The notes below the pieces were generated by a model that was not told the origin of the DNA, made no database searches, and saw nothing but the letters and a program-made list of their open reading frames with translations. Shown one piece after another: positions 1 to 12,940 of a stretch of DNA of 64,000 nucleotides. The translations under genes were made by a program, and so were the position numbers. Position 1 is the stretch's first letter; each line of letters begins with the position of its first letter. The stretch comes from Clarkia xantiana subsp. parviflora (taxonomy: Eukaryota; Streptophyta; Magnoliopsida; Myrtales; Onagraceae), in assembly GCA_036873135.1 (NCBI GenBank), contig JAPTYO010000001.1:25597774-25661773 (forward strand), given 5' to 3'.

Positions 1-43
1 ATAGCACATGTGATTAAAAATTATCACATCGAATATAATTAAA

Positions 44-371
44 GAGTTGGAACAATTAAGTTCAACAGACTACTCACGTGATCACTAAATTATTTTAGTA
101 AGGAACCTCACATAATGAAATAGTTGGAATAATATATAAGCTTATCGGGCTACTCATGCGATCACTTAATAATTTTAGTAAGGAACCTCATATAATGAAA
201 TAGTTGGAACAATATATAAACTCACATAATGAAATAGTTGGAATAATATATAAGCTTAGCGGACTAATTATAATATCGCCAAATGCTTTTAGTAAGAAAC
301 CTAACATAATAAAGTATTTGGAACAATATATAAGCTTAGCGGACTACTCATATTATCATCAAATGAAGTCC
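44..371. repeat. Minisatellite, period about 80 bp
   Basis: Imperfect tandem copies start near 44, 121, 201, 235 and 315. The shared text is TAGTTGGAAYAATATATAAG, then a variable middle, then TTTTAGTAAGGAACCTCA. The copy at 201-234 is cut to 34 bp by an internal deletion; the others are 77-80 bp long. The array ends shortly before the copia LTR at 438. A short open frame through it is a by-product of the repeat. No gene is seen here. Confidence 0.85.
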
Positions 372-437
372 AAATCGAAGTTGCAGTTCAAGGAGAGGAT
401 TAAAGGTAGATTTGAATCCGGTAGTGGAGCCATATAT

Positions 438-1041
438 TGTTAGCATATGGTGATTGGGCGCCGTAGATGGAAGCCCATTAATATGTATATGTGACCTAAG
501 AAAATGGGTAAATGTCACATTAGGGAAATTGGGCTTGACCCAAATCTCAATTGACATGAGAGACCAAAAATTGGGTCTCCCTTATACACTATAGGCCGAC
601 CGAAATTTAGGAGAGGGCAAAATGGACTTTTGTCCACTTTGCTCCTCCTATAAATAAGGGGTGTTAGGGTTTTATTATGGTAATTCACAATTCCTCATTG
701 GTGGTGATTTGAGAAAGAAAAAAAACCCTTCCCCCCTTAGACACAAGTTTCGGCCGAACCACCTAAGACACCAAGGGTGTGCCAATTTGCTTCAAGCAAA
801 CACTCTGGAGATCCGTCCCTGCCAAGAATCGATCAGAGTCTTTGCTGTGGAGACCATACCACGTAGGGCTTCCTTAACAAGAACCTCTACGGGTTTTGTC
901 CGGTGGATCGAGAACTCCCTCAGCAAGATCTTTGGACTACGGAAAATGTATAAGGTATGTGCACATCTTCTGCTGCGTAATTCTGATGACAAGCATGTAC
1001 CTTGTTTATGTTTTCGTAGTATTTAGCCCCGTAATCCAACA
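438..1041 (+). repeat. 5' LTR of the copia element
   Basis: It begins TGTTAGCATATGG and ends CGTAATCCAACA, with the TG...CA form of an LTR, and is 604 bp long. It resembles 12359-12940 in direct orientation and 53184-53787 in inverse orientation. CTCCTATAAATAAGG near 644-658 is a plausible TATA box for the element transcript. Short open frames here are not genes. Confidence 0.93.
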
Positions 1042-1042
1042 A

Positions 1043-1054
1043 TGGTATCAAAGC
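1043..1054 (+). other. Primer-binding site (initiator tRNA-Met type)
   Basis: TGGTATCAAAGC lies one base after the LTR end. It differs by one base from TGGTATCAGAGC, the usual plant copia site complementary to the 3' end of initiator tRNA-Met. This fixes the 3' edge of the LTR and the plus orientation of the element. Confidence 0.85.
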
Positions 1055-1657
1055 CTGTGTTAGGAGTTCATGATTTTGATAAATTGATGTTCTTGATTTT
1101 ACATGTGTTGGCCGAAATTTTAAAGAATGAAAAATTAAAATTTCCGATTTTTATAACTGTAAGTGCCGAAATTTTCATGATGTTCTTAGTAAAATTTTAT
1201 GCTCATAATCTTCAAGAAAACGTGATTTTTATCAAAATCAAACATTGGATTGTAGATCTTATTAAAATTTGATCTTGAAATTTGACCACTTGATTCCAAT
1301 ATGTGTTTCGGCCGAACCCTAGAGGATTTGAAAAGGTAATTTTTTTAATTTCTTAGGCCCCAAGTTTGTAAGTTTCGGCTGTAATATATTAATATATTGT
1401 TTACCATATTTTTATTTTTATTAAAGGTGACAATATATCTATAATTGGAATTATATGGATAGGTTCACGTTAATATATAGAAATATATATAACTATAAAT
1501 ATATCTAGCTAATTTATAGGGATAAAGATATTATTGACAGATTTAGTTACCTAAAAGATTAAGAAAATATATTGTCATATATTTGTTTCCCTATTAAAGA
1601 TATTGACAATAAATAAATAGATATATATATATATATATATATTATGACCAAAATTTA

Positions 1658-3383
1658 TCTTTATACCATACCAATATAAAATGTGAGGGTTGTCCTCACC
1701 CCCAATAGGTACCTTTTCAATATTTTTTATTGTATTATTATTATTATATTTAGTTCCCATAACTTTATAAAATTGATGATTTAGTCCTTATTATCTTTGA
1801 GACTCATCTATTTATCTTTACTATTACTTAAAAATCATTTCGTTAAATTTTATTATTTTTATTTTTAAGTTCGCTTAATTGACATGTCGCTGTAGTTATT
1901 ATTAAATTCTCAATCCAATAAACTTATCAATTAGGGATGCATATCTTCTGCCCCACTCTTCTTGTTCCAGATCGTATATCACTGTTAAGATTTTGACATG
2001 TATTCTGTGTGTAATTAACTTTGTGGTTTTTTTTTTTCTCTAAAACCCTATTGGGATTTGTGAAACCTAGAAGGAAAATTAAATTTAAGGACACGTGTCA
2101 AAATCTAAATGGTGAGGCACAATCTGGGGCATGAAGAGTGGGCAGGAGATCTGAATCCATCAATTAGAGTCATCCTTAACATATGATATGCATTCAATAT
2201 GTGCAAATGTCGGGTGCATGCATTGTTTCATTTACCATATCACATATTTGGGGATGTTCCGCCCGTTGACATTTTTTGTATCACATAAATCAGTCACTTG
2301 CCAACTCATATAACTTATCAAAATATGGGCCAACCGTAGTTTCTGAAGTTTGACTTTACGTATACCATGTTACTTAATGCTCAATACTTATTGACTAGAG
2401 CTATTGATTTAGTTCTTGTGTTTTTAAATTCAATCATATTAGGTATATCTTAATTAGTAGTTGAATAAATATTTAAGGTGAATTCAATAAACTTCAGACA
2501 TTAGTGATTTAAAAATTTGATGATTTAGTCCCTACTATATTTGAGTGTTACTAAAATTTTCATTAGTTAAATTGCATTAATTTTTTTTGCTAAGTCACTT
2601 AACTTACATGTTACATTAATTATCATTAATTTCTTAATGCAATATACCTATAAATTCGAGTCACCCCCAAAGTATGATATGTATTCAACTCGTGTACACT
2701 TAGAGTACATGTTGAGATTTTTTGTATATGTATCAACAAAAGTTCTTGAATTTTGACCTTTTACGGATAACATGTTACTCATCGTCCATCATTTAGGGTA
2801 TCGAACTATTAATTTAGTTATTCCATTTGTCAATTTAATCAAATTGTGTACAACCTAATTAGTATTTAAATAAATAATTGACGTAAAGTCAAGTATAAAC
2901 TTTTGATTTTAATGAATTTAATTTTTCTTTGACGTTAAATCAATTTTTGTTGGTATTATGGTATAAAATTGCATGGAACGTGTATAGTTACGTTTGTATA
3001 GGTCAAACTGTTCCACTAATGACTCTAAGTGGTTAAGTACGGGTTTACATTCTTCACTCCTCAAGTTGATGAGTTAGATACAAATTTGTCGTTAATAACC
3101 CACGCCATACGCGATGTAACTCATTATTAGTTCTAACCGTAAATATATATACATGTAAAGCTAATTAGTACCGTAATGGAAATCATAGTTAATTTTGTAC
3201 ATAAATAACATCTTTCTATTTTTTTCGTTGTGAATTACATTGTGTCGTTCTTTTTTTCTCCCAGCCCCTCAAGTTGCCCATATATTAATTAAATATTATC
3301 ATCATATTAGAAAGCTTAAGAAAAATTGTATATCTTGAAATTTAGAAAACCGATACACGTGCAACGCACGCGTTAATAACTAG
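1658..3383 (+). mobile_element. Non-autonomous Helitron, left member of a tail-to-tail pair
   Basis: The 5' end is TC (TCTTTATACC) and the 3' end is CTAG, preceded by the GC-rich hairpin CGTGCAACGCACG and about 10 bp of AT-rich sequence. It lies between a host A (1657) and T (3384). These are the defining Helitron features. It is 1726 bp with no Rep/helicase frame or captured gene that I can recognise. An internal imperfect inverted repeat (about 1935-2165, around ACGTGTCAAAATCT) looks like an older MITE carried inside it; the right copy carries it too. Confidence 0.88.
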
Positions 3384-3399
3384 TATATATATATATATA

Positions 3400-5024
3400 C
3401 TAGTTATTAACGCGTGCGTTGCACGCGTATCGGTTGTCTAAATTTCAAGATATATAATTTATCTTAAGCTTTCTAATATGATGATATTTAATTAATACAT
3501 GGGCAACTTGAGGGGCTGGGAGAAAAAAAGAACGACACAATGTAATTCACAACGAAAAAAATAGAAAGATGATAATTATGTACAAAATTAACTATTGTTT
3601 TCCATTACGGTACTAAATTAGCTTTACATATATATATATTTACGGTTAGAACTAATAATGAGTTACATCGTGTATGGCGTGGGTTATTAACGACAAAGTT
3701 GTATCTAACTCATCAACTTGAGGAGTGAAGAATGTAAACCAGTACTTAACTACTTAGAGTCATTAGTGGAACAGTTTGACCTATACAAACGTAACTATAC
3801 ACGTTCCATGCAATTTTATACCATAATACCAACAAAAATTGATTTAAAGCCAAAGGAAAATTCAATTCATTAAAATTAAAAGTTTATACTTGACTTTACA
3901 TCAATTATTTATTTAAATACTAATTAGGTTGTACACAATTTGATTAAATTGACAGATGGAAGAACTAAATTAATAGTTCGAGACCCTAAATGATGAACGA
4001 TGAGTAACATGTTATCCGTAAAATGTCAAAATTCAAGAACCTTTGTTGACACATATACAAAAAATCTCAACAGGTACTCTAAGTGTACACAAGTTGAATA
4101 CATATCATAATTTGGGGGTGACTCGAATTTATAAGTATATTGCATTAAGAAGTTAATGATAATTAAAGTAACATGTAAGTTAAGTGACTTAGCAAAAAAT
4201 TTAATGCAATTTAACTAATGAAAATTTTAGTAACACTCAAATATAGTAGGGACTAAATCATCAATTTTTTAAATCACTAATGTCTGAAGTTTATTGAATT
4301 CACCTTAAATATTTATTCAACTGCTAATTAGGATATACCTAATATGATTGAATTTACAAACACAAGAACTAAATCAATAGTTCAAGTCAATAAGTATTGA
4401 ACATTGAGTAACATGGTATATGTAAAGTCAAACTTCAGGAACTATGGTTGATCCATATTTTGATAGGTTATATGAGTTGGCAAGTGACTGATTTATGTGA
4501 TACAAAAATGTCAAAGGGCGGAACATCCCCAAAGCTGTGATATGGTAAATGAAACAATGCATGCACCCGTCATTTGCACATATTGAATGCATATCATATG
4601 TTAATGATGACTCTAATTGATGGATTCAGATCTCCTGCCCACTCTTCATGCCCCAGATTGTGCATCACCATTTAGATTTTGACACGTGTCCTTAAATTTA
4701 ATTTCCCTTCTAGGTTTCACAAATCTCAGTAGGGTTTTAGAGAAAAAAAACCACAAAATTAATTACACACAGAACACGTGTCAAAATCTTAACGATGAGA
4801 CACGGTCTGGAACAAGAAGAGTGGGGCAGGAGAAATTCATCCCTAATTGATAAGTTTATTGGATTGAGAATTTAATAATAACTACAACGACATGTCAATT
4901 AAGCGAACTTAAAAAATAAAAATAAAAAATTTAACGAAATGATTTTTAAGTGATAGTAAAGATAAATAGATGGGTCTCAAAGATAATAAGGACTAAATCA
5001 TCAATTTTATAAAGTTATGGGAAC

Positions 5025-5068
<44 letters not shown>

Positions 5069-5128
5069 TGTTGAATAGGTACCTATTGGGGGTGAGGACA
5101 ACCCTCACATTTTATATTGGTATAAAGA
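3400..5128 (-). mobile_element. Non-autonomous Helitron, right member of the pair
   Basis: This is a second copy of the same element (1729 bp) in opposite orientation: CTAG 3' end at 3400-3403 and TC 5' end at 5128-5127 on the minus strand. The two copies meet across 16 bp of (TA)8 at 3384-3399, giving an almost perfect palindrome of about 3.47 kb. The arms differ by scattered substitutions and by the length of an AAT microsatellite, so they are two separate copies. No gene is seen inside. Confidence 0.88.
5025..5066. repeat. (TAA)n microsatellite
   Basis: About 14 tandem TAA triplets inside the right Helitron. The matching place in the left Helitron (about 1732-1748) has only four or five TTA triplets, so the repeat changed length after the copies separated. 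Confidence 0.95.
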
Positions 5129-6503
5129 TATATATATATATATATATTTGAAATTATTTTACATAATTAATATTTCTTGGTGGTAAATTTTTAGTGGACT
5201 ACCCTACTTAGCCCACAAGACTTATTTCGACCGAACCCTAGGGGTTTATTAGGCTGGTCCAATCTGTAAAACCGGAAATGATTAAACCAAACCGGGTTAA
5301 TCGGTTCGACCTTGTCGGGTCGGGTCGAACCGGGGTAACTAAGTGGACTTAACCGAACCGGTTTTGAGTGTTGAACCGAAATCCTATTTTATTGAACCGG
5401 TTCGGACCGAACCAAATTTTAAATAAAATCGGACCGAACCCAAACCGGATTTATGGGACCGAACCGAACCGGGTGAGCCGAAATTAACTAAACCGAAACG
5501 GATTTTTCAAAATCGAATTCAAGTCAATTAATAAAATGGGATGGTTCAGTTTTATAATCCAAATGTTTTCGAACTTGAAATAGTCTACATAGTGCTCGAA
5601 GGTTTAAAATTTTCACGTTTTGATTAAACCTTAATGCCTAGTTTCAATTATGAGGATGGATCTCGGAAATGCATGATTTAGGGACTGGATTAATTAGAGG
5701 GCTGAATTGCAATTGTTTACTTTTCGTCACATATATTTATTAGAAATGTTGTCTTGACTATGTCAAGCTAGATGGATGTTTGGGGCAGAGCCCTGGTTAA
5801 ATATATGGTTTGCGCACTAGGACAGACATGTTGTGATGGTTGCGATTGCCTAGGATTCACGTCTAGAAACAAGCATGATTAATTGTAAACATGAATTGCA
5901 AGTCAGCCCCTAATATTTAAAATGTTTTTAAAACGAAAGTCAGTCGCCAAATATGCATGTTTGATGTGGAAGTTTCATGTATGACACGTATGCTTGAATG
6001 TTGATGATGTAGCTACATGTTATAGTTGACTTAGAAGGTAGAATTATATATGTGCTAGCATGAGTTCATCGGAACATTAGACGCATGACGCGTATGACTG
6101 ATCTGTGTTTTCGATGATGAATTTGGCTTGCTATGATAATTTACTTGTGAAGTAGAATTGTATATGCATGCGTAAGTTCATCGGAACTTTTTTCAAATAC
6201 AAAAGGGCCTTGGGAAGGTCAAGATCGGGTATGTTTTTTTTTTAAATTCCCGTTCCGTTAATTTGCGAATAAAACCATTTTAAGAGACTGGTCTATTGGA
6301 TTGAAGACGACGGTAATGTGAACTCTTTCGCAAACCCCCTTCCCTCGGTTTACTGGCAGTCGGTTGGTTTAGATGGCTGAGGAATCATTATTTGTCGTAT
6401 TCCATCTTAATAGATATCTGATGTATGCAATTCTTTCTTAAAATGTTATTGTCACCCTGATTATGCGTGATTATCAATGTGTTAGTAACGAATTACAGCA
6501 TAG
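5129..6503 (+). other. Copia leader, non-coding
   Basis: No open frame of interest is seen. The stretch 5260-5480 is rich in AACCGG/GGGTCGG words. Most of 5129-6480 recurs in inverse orientation at about 58440-59820, ending in both places at a gag start codon. It is therefore a conserved leader of this retrotransposon group and not host sequence. Confidence 0.75.
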
Positions 6504-7200
6504 ATGGCTTCATCATGTGCTAATGAGCTTTTGATTGAGACGAACTACGACTCGTGGAGCAAACGCGTCAGTACACTGCTGGAACGTCAAGGTCTTATAG
6601 ACCACATTCAAAAGAAAATGAGCTGCTCAGATGATGGTCTCACTAAGAGACTAGCATTCGCCCATTTCCAGTGTGAGCAAGATGACAAGAAAGCAAATGA
6701 GATACTGATGTCTGAGATGTCTCAAGACATCCATGACGAGTATAAGGATGTTCCGATAACAAAGGACATCTGGGATGCACTCTTCCTGAAATACGGAAGT
6801 GGCATAGCAGTAATACAGCACCCACTTATACCAGCTATGGAAGACTGTCTAAACAACAACGACAAAGGTGTACTTGAAAAGGTATACTAGCTCATCCGCA
6901 TGTGGAAACCATTAGAAGAAGAAAGTCAGATGGGTGAATGGGATAAAATTCAAGCCATCATCGGAATTCTCCCGAGGTCTTGGAGAGCAGCAAATGCTAT
7001 ATTGACTGTTAGTGGTTCCGTGCTAGATCTTGCATCTGTCCTGAAATTGATCGAGGTGGAAGAAGCTCGATTAAGATCAATGTCGAAAGACACAAAGATG
7101 TCAGGACAAGCTGGGCAGAGAAAGAGGAAGAATAGAAACAAGGGGAAGAAACAACAGGTTGTCGACGATAAAATATTGACTAAGCCTAAACAGGGCAGTC
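6504..7200 (+). pseudogene. Copia gag remnant
   Basis: The frame starts at ATG 6504 (MASSCANELLIETNYDSW), a start typical of plant copia Gag proteins, which coat the element RNA. It continues with a gag-like helical region (MWKPLEEESQMGEWDKIQ) to a lysine/arginine-rich tail near 7100-7170. A TAG stop at 6888-6890 splits an otherwise collinear frame. No CCHC zinc knuckle is seen where one is expected, so the tail is probably damaged. The call rests on position and general Gag character. Confidence 0.75.
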
Positions 7201-8452
7201 TCAGATTAACATCCGAGATAGTCTGCTGGAACTCCAGCCCATGCCGCATAGGCGGTGGTGCAGGATCCGGCAAATTGCACCCTAAAAAGGTACCCGATGT
7301 TGGTTATGTTATGGAAGCTTTAGTTTCCTCAACCGTTATGTTAACTGACTCAAATCCTTCTTGGATTCTTGATTCAGGCGCAACGGACCACATAGCCAAC
7401 GACAATGGACTATTTTCCAAGTTTAGATGATTGCCGAAGGATTCTAAAAGGATATACATTGGCGACAACTCACAAGTTGAAGTCATAGGAGTAGGGAACT
7501 GCAAGTTGTCTATGAACAATGGCAGGACCATACTTCTTGAAAATGTCCTTTATGCTCCAAGAATCCGTAGAAATGTTGTTTCTGTTTCCGCTCTTATGAA
7601 TAATAACTTTGTTTTATTATTTGAGAAGACCCTTGTTCGGATAAATAAAGGCAACGTCTTATATGGACATGCACTTTCCTCTAATGGTCTCATTATCATG
7701 GATTTGAATGGTAGTATAAATTCGAATAGAATGTATGCATTGTCTTCCAGGGAAGCGGCTGGATGTCATGCGAGGCTCAGACATATAAGCTATGACAGAG
7801 TTCAGTCGATAGCTCGACGAGGGGCCGGAACTAACAACGTGGTCAAACAAACTTGTCATGATTGTTTAGCTGGAAAGTCCACCAGCAAGCCATTTGGTGA
7901 AGCACAACGAGCCGAGTACCCATTGCATCTGATTCATTCCGACATATGTGGACCAATGAATGTAACCGCTAGGGTAGTAAACGATACTTCGTCACTTTCA
8001 TAGACGACTTTACCCGTTATGGGTTCACTCATTTGATTACTCGCAAATATGAAGCTATAGATTGCTTTATAAGTTTTCTAAAGCTCGTAGAGAATCAGCA
8101 AGAGCGAAAGGTGAAAACCTTACGCACTGATAGAGGTGGAGAATATCTCTCTAATGAGTTTAATAAGTTGTGCAAAGAAAGGGGAATTGCTCGTCAAACG
8201 ACAATCCCAAACACGCCGCAACAAAATGGTGTGGCTGAACGTCGTAATCGAACACTCCTGGACATGGTCAGAACTATGATGTCGCAAGCACAACTACCAA
8301 TCTATTTTTGGGGAGACGCATTGTTGACTGCCACTCATATAGTAAACCTTGTTCCGACAAAAGCGGTAGACACGACACCATATGAGTTATGGGCTGGTAG
8401 AGAGTTAGAGACTGCGACTGTGGGGTTGCGTTCCCTATACACATACAACTGA
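7201..8452 (+). pseudogene. Copia protease and integrase remnant
   Basis: The aspartic protease motif WILDSGATDHIA lies near 7362-7397 and is followed by a stop at 7428-7430. The next frame carries the GAG-pre-integrase zinc region (H...H, then CHDC near 7852) and the first catalytic aspartate in HSDICGP. A frameshift near 7980 leads to a third frame with TDRGGEY and the glutamate in GVAERRNRTL. All three DDE residues of a copia integrase are therefore present but spread over broken frames. The integrase would insert element cDNA into the host chromosome; this copy cannot be expressed as one protein. Confidence 0.88.
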
Positions 8453-8911
8453 TAGTCGTTTTGGCAAGTTGGGACCCAGAGGACTAAAGAGTATCTTCAT
8501 AAGGTATTCAGAAAACTCAAAGGGTTATGTATTTGTGCAGCTCTAGATAATGGTGGCATGGTCGAACATGAGTCCAGAGACGTTACATTCCTTGAGGATG
8601 AATTTCCAACGTTTGGTGAAATGAAAACAAACGAAGTCTTGATCTAAATGGACCAGGATAACGATGATAGTCAGGTCCCACTCAACTTCGAGTGGGAGAT
8701 TTGAGGCAGCAACGCAAGTGAATGAAATGGTAAATAAAGATGGAGACATTTTCATAGTAAATCCAGTGGGAGGAGCCAATCCTACCACACAAATCACTGT
8801 TGCTGCATGTACGAATCAAGTTGAACCTGATAATCACGTAGCCGGTCCGCTGGATGAAAATCCAATAATGCCACAACTACCCCTTGTTCCTAGTGGGAGT
8901 GGATCAACAAC

Positions 8912-10794
8912 TTGGTTCCAGGTCCTAGTGATCAAGGAATTAATCTCGGAGGTACAATCCTGAGACCAAGAGTTCGTTCAAGAAAAGTTGTAGGTCAAGG
9001 TTCTAGCACTGCCCTTGTTCCCAGTAGGAGTGATGCTCCGATAGAAAGCATTATTCCGAGTGGGAGTAACGTTCAGACTCAATATGGGATTAACGAGCCT
9101 AGACAAAGTCAAAGGCATCGAACTTCTCCCAAGAAGTATCCCATCGAGAAAGGTGAGATATTCACCCTAACTTGTGCTGACGAACCGGTAACAGTTCAAG
9201 AAGCGTTGAAAGGACCTCAAGCAAAGGAATTGAGGAAAGCAATGGAGGAAGAGATCGCCTCAATGAAAGCCAATTCGGTATGGTTTTTAATTGATTTACC
9301 TGCTAACCGTGGGGCCATAGGGGATAAGTGGGTTCTGAAACTGAAACTCACTGTTGATGGAAATGTCGAGCGATACAAAGCTCGACTAGTTACGAAAGGA
9401 TACACCCAGATTCACGGAGTGGACTTTGACGAGACATACTCACCGACTGTGCGGTACACCACATTCAGGGCAATCCTAGCCCTGGTCGCATGCCTCGATC
9501 TAGAGCTGCACCAAATGGATGTTAAGACCGCATTCCTCCACGAAAACCTGGTAGAAGAGATCTATATGGAGCAACAGGAGGGTTTCATTACTCCTGGTAA
9601 CGAACGTAAAGTTTGTAAACTCCAAAGATCCATTTACGGTCTTAAATAATCGTCTCGGCAATGGTACCGTAGATTCCACGAGGAGATCGTTGGAAACAGA
9701 TTCGTGAATCTTCGCGGGGATCCATGCGTGTATACAAAGACCTATGGGTCTAAGTACGTCATCTTAACTTTAAACGTGGATGACATACTCATTGCTGCGA
9801 ACGATGTGAGTTTAATTGCATGAATCAAAGTCCTGGTTGGCATCTGTATTTGAGATGAAAGACTGCTACGTACATCTTGGGCATTAAGATTGATAGAGAT
9901 CGTGCCGCCCAAAGATTATGTCTATCTCAGGAAGCCTACATCAACAAACTGTTGGAAATGTTTAGATTACAATGCCAAACCCGTGGAAACGCCGTTAGTA
10001 TTCGGGTGCGCGTTGTCAAAGCGCGACGGCCCGAAAAACCAGCAAGAGCGTGAACAGATGAGAAGTGCAGAGTATTTAAGCATGGTCGGAAGTCTCATGT
10101 ACGCCATGCTTTGCACTCGTCCATAAATCTGTTACGTTGTGGGCCTAGTAGCAAGATTCCAATCAGACCCTGGCTATCAACATTTAAAAGCTGTAAAGCG
10201 GATCATGCGATATCTGAAAGGTACTGCCGACTACGTACTGTGCTATGAGGGCTGGAAGTTAGAATTGACCGGATTCAGTGGCGCCGGCCATGGTGACGAT
10301 CCAGACGATCGTAAGTCCACCACAGGTGGATTGTTTCTCCTTGCTGATGCCGCCATTTCATGGACGAGCAAGAAGCAATCCTGTGTCGCGCTGTCTACGT
10401 GGAATCAGAATTCGTTGCTCTCTCCAAATATGCATAAGAAGCAGACTGGCTGAAAAGGCTTCTTACTGCGCTGCTTGGTGGCGATGTCGAGAGTAAGCCT
10501 TTGAAGGTGTACTCTGACATTCAGGCAGCTATCACCGTAGTAAAGAATTCAAAGTACCATAGTAGGACTAAAAAAATTGATGTTAAATACAATTATGCTA
10601 AATCTATGGTAGAAGACAATATAATCACTTTAGAATACTCGCCAACTGATGACATGGTAGCGGACCCATTAACTAAACCATTACGCAAGGAGGCATTTGA
10701 AAAGCATGTTAACGTGTTTGGATTGCGTAGGGTTCAAAAGTGGGCGTATATCTGTGATAAGATTTTGATAATTGAAAGTTACATTTTTGATAAA
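8912..10794 (+). pseudogene. Copia reverse transcriptase and RNase H remnant
   Basis: The 8912-9649 frame carries the RT entry region (YKARLVTKGYTQIHGVDFDE and MDVKTAFLH). After a stop at 9647-9649, other frames give the catalytic region as NVDDIL in place of YVDD, then SMVGSLMYAM near 10081. RNase H follows with DRKSTTGG near 10308, a SWTSKKQS motif, and the C-terminal DPLTKPLRKEAF near 10663-10700. Order and motifs are those of Ty1/copia, where RNase H follows RT and integrase precedes it. At least four stops or shifts inactivate it. Confidence 0.88.
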
Positions 10795-11421
10795 TGAGAG
10801 AATTGCAATTCGATTTTATGATTCATCGACGTCATAATGTTTGATTACATTGGATTTTACGGTCTATAAACTGAATCGTAGGAGGACGCAATCCTCTGCC
10901 TAAATTATGTCGAATGTGGGTCTTGCCTTGTCACACGGGCACGGCCGTCTTGTAGGAGAGGGGGACCTCTACCGAAGCAAGACTGGCTAAGAATCAGTTG
11001 GATAAACTTGGTTACGCAAAACGATCATTTGGTTTCGGAGTAACACGGCATGATCTTCGTTTTGCAGATCGCCGGTGATGAACTCCGTTCGTCATTAACC
11101 ACATTCTAGGCCAGATGAAAATCTACGATAGCATCATTGACATATCCCATGCCTGACGTTGTTCTGGTATGCTATCGACGCGTGTTTCATACTACGCGTG
11201 CCATGTTCAACCACGGGGTCATGCTCGGTTGTGCTAGGTAGAATCCTTGAGATTCAGATTGGCGCAAAATTCTTCACCTCGAGCGTTTGATTGATCCTGG
11301 GAGCCTTATGAAGAGGCACCCGAAGTATCATCATGGACTCATAACTCATATCTAAGGTCAGGCTCAATGTTCGCTTCCTGGCGTATGAGCGCAGTGCTGA
11401 AGAAAAATGCCAAGTTACCAC

Positions 11422-11910
11422 TAGGGATGGCAACGGGTCACGGGTACCCGCCGACCCGCGGGTACCCGACCCGATTTTGACCCGATGACCCACCGACCCG
11501 CGACCCGCGGGGCGGGTTCGGGTTTGGGTTCACGGCGACCCGCCGACCCGACCCGACCCGAGTTTTCATTTTACATATATATTTAATATATTTATATTAT
11601 ATAAAACTATACGGGTAATATAACACATAGTCAAAATAACAATTATTCTAATGAATGGGGTGATTTATATTTGGATTATGAGTTAATTTAATAATTTATG
11701 ATTTAAATTTGGAGTTGAATTAGGATACGGTAACCTAAAATTTAGAATTTAAGATTTAAAATGATAAATTATACCTCACACGGGTCGACCCGCGGGTCGA
11801 CCCGACCCGACCCGAAAGTGCATGGGACGGTTCCGGGTCGACCATATTGACCAGCGGGGCGGGTCCGGGTCTGAAGATACCCGCCCCGACCCGCCCCATT
11901 GACATCCCTA
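11422..11910. mobile_element. hAT-type MITE in the copia 3' region
   Basis: The ends are TAGGGATGGCAACGGG and, inverted, TAGGGATGTCAATGGG. The flanks are a perfect 8-bp duplication GTTACCAC at 11414-11421 and 11911-11918, the hAT length. The subterminal regions are full of CGACCCG/GCGGGT words and the centre is AT-rich. It is 489 bp with no transposase. Confidence 0.92.
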
Positions 11911-12358
11911 GTTACCACGTCTTTGGAAATCAGTTGCGTTTGACTAAGGGTATGAACGATGGGGATGGTCAAGTTCACCTGTAATTCACCGACTCTTGTA
12001 TTCACTACTTGGCCACCAACCGGATATTAGTTGAAGTTTATGAATACTTGTACGGATGCCTTTGAGAAATATTCCTATGTGGAAACTTGGCAATTGGAGA
12101 ATTATCAGTTGACCTAGGATACAACGCGATACACTTTGATGTTTTTAACAGGTTGATTTGAGATAGGGAATCAACGTTCCGCGGGCGCTACAACACTCCT
12201 AACATATGAGTAGCACGATGCCCGTCGTATACGTCGGTCGCGCGACAAACCTCGTATGAAAAATTCGGAAGCAGGGGCAAGATCAGAAGAGTGAAATGTT
12301 GAAGCGATTTGGACAACAATACATTAACAGGCACCCTCCCATTCCAGCGAGTGAGAGT

Positions 12359-12940
12359 TGTTAGCATATGGTGATTGGACGTCGTAAACAGAAGCCCGTT
12401 AATATATATATGTTACCTAAGAAATTGGGTAAATGTCAGATTAGAAAAATTGGGTTTGACCCAAATCCCAATTGACATGAGAGGCCCAAAATACACTATA
12501 GGCCAGCCGAAATTAGGAGAGGTCAAAGTGTTCTTTTGTCCACTTTGCTCCTCCTATAAATACGGGGTGTTAGGGATTTTATTAGGGTAATTCACAATTC
12601 CTCATTGGTGGTGATTTAAGAGAAAAACCCTTCCCCCTTAGACACAAGTTTGGCCGAACCACCTGAGACACCAAGGGTGTGCCAATTTGCTTCGAGTAAA
12701 CACTCCGGAGATCCGTCCCTGCCAATAATCGATCAGAGACTTTGCTGTGGAGACCATACCACGTAGGGCTTCCTTAACAAGAACCTCTACGGGGTCCGTC
12801 CGGTGGATCGAAAACTCCCTCAGTAAGATCTTGGGACTACGGAAAAGGCTTAAGGTATGTGCACATATTCCGCTACGTAATTCTAATTACAAGCATGTAC
12901 ATTGTTTATATTTCCGTAATATTTAGCCACGTAATCCAAT
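12359..12940 (+). repeat. 3' LTR of the copia element
   Basis: It begins TGTTAGCATATGG like the 5' LTR and matches it nearly throughout, with a deletion of about 17 bp near 12490 and scattered changes. The end reads CGTAATCCAA and then runs into TA repeats in place of the CA terminus, so the last few bases are eroded. The divergence from the 5' LTR marks an old insertion. Confidence 0.9.

Noticed and set aside
1658..3383. Captured host gene fragment inside the Helitrons
   Set aside because: I found no translated stretch resembling a known protein and no exon-like structure.
1658..5128. The palindrome as an assembly error or a foldback transposon
   Set aside because: The arms differ by substitutions and repeat length, and each has complete Helitron ends; the empty site at 59784 supports real insertion.
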